Virus record (IMG/VR): IMGVR_UViG_3300029448_000213
Coordinates: 1 to 23,166 of that record
DNA length: 23,166 bases
Strand: one strand, 5' to 3'
DNA from: a virus
Of the stretch, positions 21,168 through 23,166 are shown one piece after another. The number at the start of each line of letters is the position of its first letter. Within the stretch, counting starts at the first letter, position 1. Position numbers and translations under genes: made by a program. The notes under the pieces were generated by a model that was not told where the DNA came from, did no database searches, and was given only the letters and a program-made list of their open reading frames with translations.

Positions 21168-21520
21168 GGAAGCCCGTAGTTTGACAAAAACAACAATAAA
21201 TCCTGAACGTCTATCGTCCCATTATTATCTAAGTCCCCAGGACACGACTCCGCCTGTATGCATGAAGCGTAATTAGGGTGTTCTGTAAGAAGCGGATATA
21301 CAAACCCATCTCCGTTTAAAACAAAAGTAGTACCTATATCAGCGCACAGTATAATGCTATAACCCCCAGTAGGCAACCCAAAGTAATGAGCGCTCCCATT
21401 ACAGTCTTGGTATTGGAAATTAGTCCACTTTTCAGCGCCCACTGAAGTAAAGACATGTTGGTTGCATTGAGATAACACAGATACAGGTAAAAATAATAAA
21501 ACAAATAAAATGTTTTTCAT
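21155..21520 (-). CDS. Exported protein with dockerin-like calcium-binding end (121 aa)
   Basis: Signal peptide MKNILFVLLFLPVSVLSQ, cleavage likely after Ser17. Residues 19-92 form a small domain with Cys, Gly and aromatic residues (YFGLPTGGYSIILCADIG). Residues 93-117 read CPGDLDNNGTIDVQDLLLFL, one dockerin-type EF-hand loop with Asp96, Asp98, Asn100, Thr102, Asp104 and Asp107 at the canonical calcium positions. Dockerins normally have two such repeats, so one is truncated or a single-loop variant. This 'CPGDLDNNG-IDV-DLL-FLS-YG' sequence is common in secreted Flavobacteriia proteins, often directly before a T9SS sorting domain. Here the sorting domain is carried by the next gene, which overlaps by 13 bases. 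It may bind that partner or a host surface protein. Confidence 0.75.
   Translation of the reverse strand: MKNILFVLLFLPVSVLSQCNQHVFTSVGAEKWTNFQYQDCNGSAHYFGLPTGGYSIILCADIGTTFVLNGDGFVYPLLTEHPNYASCIQAESCPGDLDNNGTIDVQDLLLFLSNYGLPCEN
21164..21244 (-). other. Dockerin-like EF-hand segment
   Basis: Residues 93-119, with loop DLDNNGTIDVQD matching the canonical EF-hand coordination pattern (positions 1, 3, 5, 7, 9, 12), followed by a short hydrophobic helix LLLFLSNYG. Cys93 and Cys119 flank it and could pair. Confidence 0.75.
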
Positions 21521-21537
21521 GTTGTAAAGTTAATTAT

Positions 21538-21828
21538 TTATTTTAAAGTAAAAAAATGAGCTATTCTGTGTTTTATAACATATAGTGTTGATTTTAACCA
21601 TAGTTTAAATCCTTTCTCAACGTAGCCTAAGTGAACATTGCATGTGTGGCAAAGTAAGTCTCTTACCTTTCCAGTTTTATGGCAATGATCTACTTTAGCG
21701 CTTGTAAGTTCTTTCTTGCATATAGAACACTTGTTGTTTTGTTTTTTTACTTTTTCCCCATAGTCTTCTTTAGTTAGACCATATCTTTTAAATATTTTTT
21801 GCCACCTAAAGTATTCTGGGTCTCTCAT
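21538..21828 (-). CDS. Endonuclease VII-type HNH protein (96 aa)
   Basis: Cys34-Ser-Ile-Cys37 and Cys60-His-Thr-Cys63 form a four-cysteine zinc site flanking KVDHCHKTGKVRDLLCHTCN, with D47/H48/H50 and N64 as catalytic-type residues. This is the arrangement of the Recombination endonuclease VII family (T4 gp49-type HNH fold), which cleaves branched DNA. T4 endonuclease VII is longer, with C-terminal dimerisation parts; this is close to the minimal catalytic domain, preceded by the helical segment RWQKIFKRYGLTKEDY. It may resolve branched DNA before packaging, which fits its position shortly upstream of the terminase. It may also be a homing-type single-gene endonuclease. Family match is strong, role is inferred. 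Confidence 0.85.
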   Translation of the reverse strand: MRDPEYFRWQKIFKRYGLTKEDYGEKVKKQNNKCSICKKELTSAKVDHCHKTGKVRDLLCHTCNVHLGYVEKGFKLWLKSTLYVIKHRIAHFFTLK

Positions 21829-21839
21829 TACTATTTAAG

Positions 21840-22130
21840 TTATTTTGAAAACCTTTCGGCAAAACCACCAGAGTAATCTTTTGAGCCACCTATTTCTCCG
21901 CTTGTTTTTAAGTCCTTTACCATCTGCTCTAATTTTTGCCTTTCTATAATAAGCTCTTTGCAATCTGTAGCAGTTTGTTTAATTGACTGAAGCTCTGCTT
22001 TTCTAGCGCTCCCATTAATCTCTGGGTCAACAGGTTTTTTAACCTCTTCAATCATGTTTTCTATAGCAATCTCCATGCTTGACATAAGTCTTTTGGATGC
22101 CCCTATAGTTGTGAACTTAGACTTCGACAT
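21840..22130 (-). CDS. Small helical protein, possible terminase small subunit or accessory (96 aa)
   Basis: Mostly helical: ASKRLMSSMEIAIENMIEEV, then ARKAELQSIKQTATDCKELI and IERQKLEQMVKDLKTSG, with a Gly/Ser-rich tail SKDYSGGFAERFSK. No helix-turn-helix can be read with confidence. A helical protein of this size a few genes before the large terminase could act as the small subunit, though several genes intervene. It overlaps the co-chaperonin gene by 14 bases at its start, so the two are co-translated. No family was recognised; the gene is supported by overlap, spacing and lack of conflicting frames. Confidence 0.5.
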   Translation of the reverse strand: MSKSKFTTIGASKRLMSSMEIAIENMIEEVKKPVDPEINGSARKAELQSIKQTATDCKELIIERQKLEQMVKDLKTSGEIGGSKDYSGGFAERFSK

Positions 22131-22704
22131 ACATAAGATCTTCTGCGCGAGTTCTGTAATACTCTTTACCTTCTATCTTTATTCTATAGTCTCGGTTCTG
22201 TTTGAACCCTACTATGTCATCTTTTTTAACACCTAGTTCTTTTAACCAGGGGCTATCAAAAGCAACGCGACCTTTAGTCGGTAAAGTTTCTTCCTGACTA
22301 ACAACTTCTATTAAGTCCGATTTTATTTCTAATTCTTTTTGTTCAGTAAACTCAAGCAACGCCCATCCCATAAGAGGTGATACTTTACCTGTTTTTTTGC
22401 TCTTATAGGCTATGGCCTGGTTGTTAATAGTATGCTCAGGGTCGTACCTTACTAAGTAGTGATCCTTATTCCCTGTTAAAACTTGACCTTCATTGATCAC
22501 AACAAGGTGATGGAAGTATAAGGTGTCACCTTTCTCAACACCTGTTTCGTGTTTTATAGGAGAGCAAATTACAGGACCTTCGGTTACTCTATGTTCAAAC
22601 TCATTAAACTTTGAGTCTAGGTAAAGCTCTAACCCAGAGTCTGTTGTTACTGTGTCGTTAAACTGTTTCTCCAGCTCAACGACGAATATATCTAAAGTCT
22701 TCAT
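22117..22704 (-). CDS. Tandem-domain GroES-like co-chaperonin (195 aa)
   Basis: Two Cpn10-type units occur in one chain. Domain 1 (about 1-112) shows IFVVELEKQFNDTVTTDSGL with a mobile-loop-like segment, RVTEGPVICSP and GVEKGDTLYFHH. Domain 2 (about 113-195) shows GWALLEFTEQKELEIKSDLI, a loop, LPTKGRVAFDSP, LGVKKDDIVGFKQN and the closing RTRAEDLMYVEV. A GroES is normally about 95 residues with one such unit, while T4 gp31 is a single-domain phage co-chaperonin that helps GroEL fold the capsid protein. Here the likely client is the capsid protein of this phage. Chloroplast Cpn20 is a known tandem-Cpn10 precedent. It sits 3 bases after the 79-residue gene. Confidence 0.7.
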   Translation of the reverse strand: MKTLDIFVVELEKQFNDTVTTDSGLELYLDSKFNEFEHRVTEGPVICSPIKHETGVEKGDTLYFHHLVVINEGQVLTGNKDHYLVRYDPEHTINNQAIAYKSKKTGKVSPLMGWALLEFTEQKELEIKSDLIEVVSQEETLPTKGRVAFDSPWLKELGVKKDDIVGFKQNRDYRIKIEGKEYYRTRAEDLMYVEV

Positions 22705-22707
22705 TAA

Positions 22708-22947
22708 TTAAAAATTACAATCGTATTCAACTATACAAGGCATATCATCAATAGACTTCCATAAAGTTTGAGAAGTAGTTTCGTCCTCTAAATATATAAG
22801 ATACCTAAATTTACTGTATCTATAAAGTTTTTCCTCGTCTAATATTATAGTGCTTACTTTTCCGTTACCCGCTCTCATACCAATATAGTAAGCCATAGCG
22901 TTTTTCGGATCTCGACCAATAATAATCTTTCTTATTATACCTTCCAT
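22708..22947 (-). CDS. Small conserved phage protein of unknown role (79 aa)
   Basis: MEGIIRKIIIGRDPKNAMAY at the start, then AGNGKVSTIILDEEKLYRYS, RYLIYLEDETTSQTLWKSID and DMPCIVEYDCNF. The combination 'GK-S-I--DE--L-RY---RY-IYL-----LWK--DD-P--VEYD' resembles a small protein that I recall from marine phages, without known function. No signal peptide or catalytic motif. It is tightly placed, one base after the truncated gene upstream and 3 bases before the co-chaperonin, so it belongs to the same operon. Confidence 0.55.
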   Translation of the reverse strand: MEGIIRKIIIGRDPKNAMAYYIGMRAGNGKVSTIILDEEKLYRYSKFRYLIYLEDETTSQTLWKSIDDMPCIVEYDCNF

Positions 22948-22948
22948 T

Positions 22949-23166
22949 TTATTCTAATTCTATTCCTAAATCCCCTAAAAATTCTTCAAGATCAATATCG
23001 TCTTCTTTATATGTTATACTGATAAAGTCTTGAATGTCTTCTAGCTCAGCTCTGTTCGTTATGTTATAATTATACAGTGCTTTAATATTTGAATGAGAGC
23101 TAGATCTTAAGTTTGATTCTAATAACCCGCACAAAACTACAGAAATATACCTGTCTCTAAAATCGT
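22949..23166 (-). CDS. Partial small protein, start outside window
   Basis: The frame is open to the window edge and ends with a stop at 22949. A TTG at 23132-23134 would give a 61-residue protein, but the frame continues upstream (RDRYISVVLCGLLESN) without a stop, so the true start is probably beyond the window. The rest has NYNITNRAELEDIQDFISIT and an acidic end, DIDLEEFLGDLGIELE. No family recognised. Its stop is one base before the next start codon, in line with the operon's tight packing. Confidence 0.5.
   Translation of the reverse strand, partial: DFRDRYISVVLCGLLESNLRSSSHSNIKALYNYNITNRAELEDIQDFISITYKEDDIDLEEFLGDLGIELE

Noticed and set aside
1-23166. Integrated prophage or host chromosomal region
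   Set aside because: No integrase, attachment repeats, tRNA or host housekeeping gene was seen; the exported T9SS-type genes are embedded in a continuous phage operon.

Overview
The window is a late-gene (virion assembly) block of a tailed bacteriophage. All supported genes lie on the minus strand, packed end to end and read from about 23166 down to 1. The host is almost certainly a Bacteroidota bacterium, probably an aquatic Flavobacteriia-like one. The evidence is a secreted protein ending in a type IX secretion (T9SS) type B / gliding-motility C-terminal sorting domain, promoter-like TAnnTTTG boxes of the Bacteroidota kind, A-rich start regions without Shine-Dalgarno sequences, and a low-GC composition. 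The order terminase - very long portal - fibre proteins - scaffold - major capsid - connector/ring proteins - muzzle-like protein suggests a short-tailed virus with crAss-like (Crassvirales-type) architecture. That placement rests on gene order and remembered family resemblance, not on a search.

Layout in transcription order. (1) 23166-21538: two small conserved phage proteins of unknown role (one cut by the window edge), a tandem-domain GroES-like co-chaperonin, a small helical protein and an endonuclease VII-type HNH protein. (2) 21520-20079: a two-gene secreted cassette. It encodes a 121-residue exported protein ending in a dockerin-like calcium loop and, overlapping it, a 362-residue exported protein with a D-T-aromatic repeat stalk and a C-terminal T9SS sorting domain. 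(3) 20060-14855: a degenerate HNH-like protein, a Cys-rich protein with a possible lipobox, the large terminase and the portal. (4) 14855-11950: an Ig-like adaptor, a collagen-repeat fibre, a short coiled-coil/repeat protein and three very small basic proteins. (5) 11907-9662: three related beta-rich proteins, one carrying an inserted domain, and an unrelated beta-rich protein. (6) 9635-7046: a probable scaffold and the major capsid protein. (7) 6983-3702: five consecutive proteins sharing one N-terminal domain, two of them extended by large C-terminal modules, one of which looks like a concanavalin/LamG lectin fold. (8) 3689-1: a conserved structural protein, two connector/ring-like proteins and the start of a muzzle ('stabilization')-like protein that runs off the window.

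Regulation visible in the sequence: four near-identical TATATTTG promoter boxes precede the portal, the first beta-rich paralogue, the lectin-fused paralogue and the first connector gene. Three hairpins read like intrinsic terminators, two with cUUCGg tetraloops, after the capsid gene, after the 273-residue paralogue and after the 278-residue gene. Seven gene junctions use the one-base TAATG stop/start overlap, suggesting translational coupling.

The least expected content is the exported T9SS-sorted protein with its dockerin-like partner inside a virion-assembly block, which suggests the phage displays proteins on its host's surface late in infection. The second is the set of capsid-associated paralogues carrying different C-terminal modules. 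No tRNA, CRISPR array, integrase, replication or recognisable lysis gene was seen, and no gene-free stretch exceeds 100 bases.
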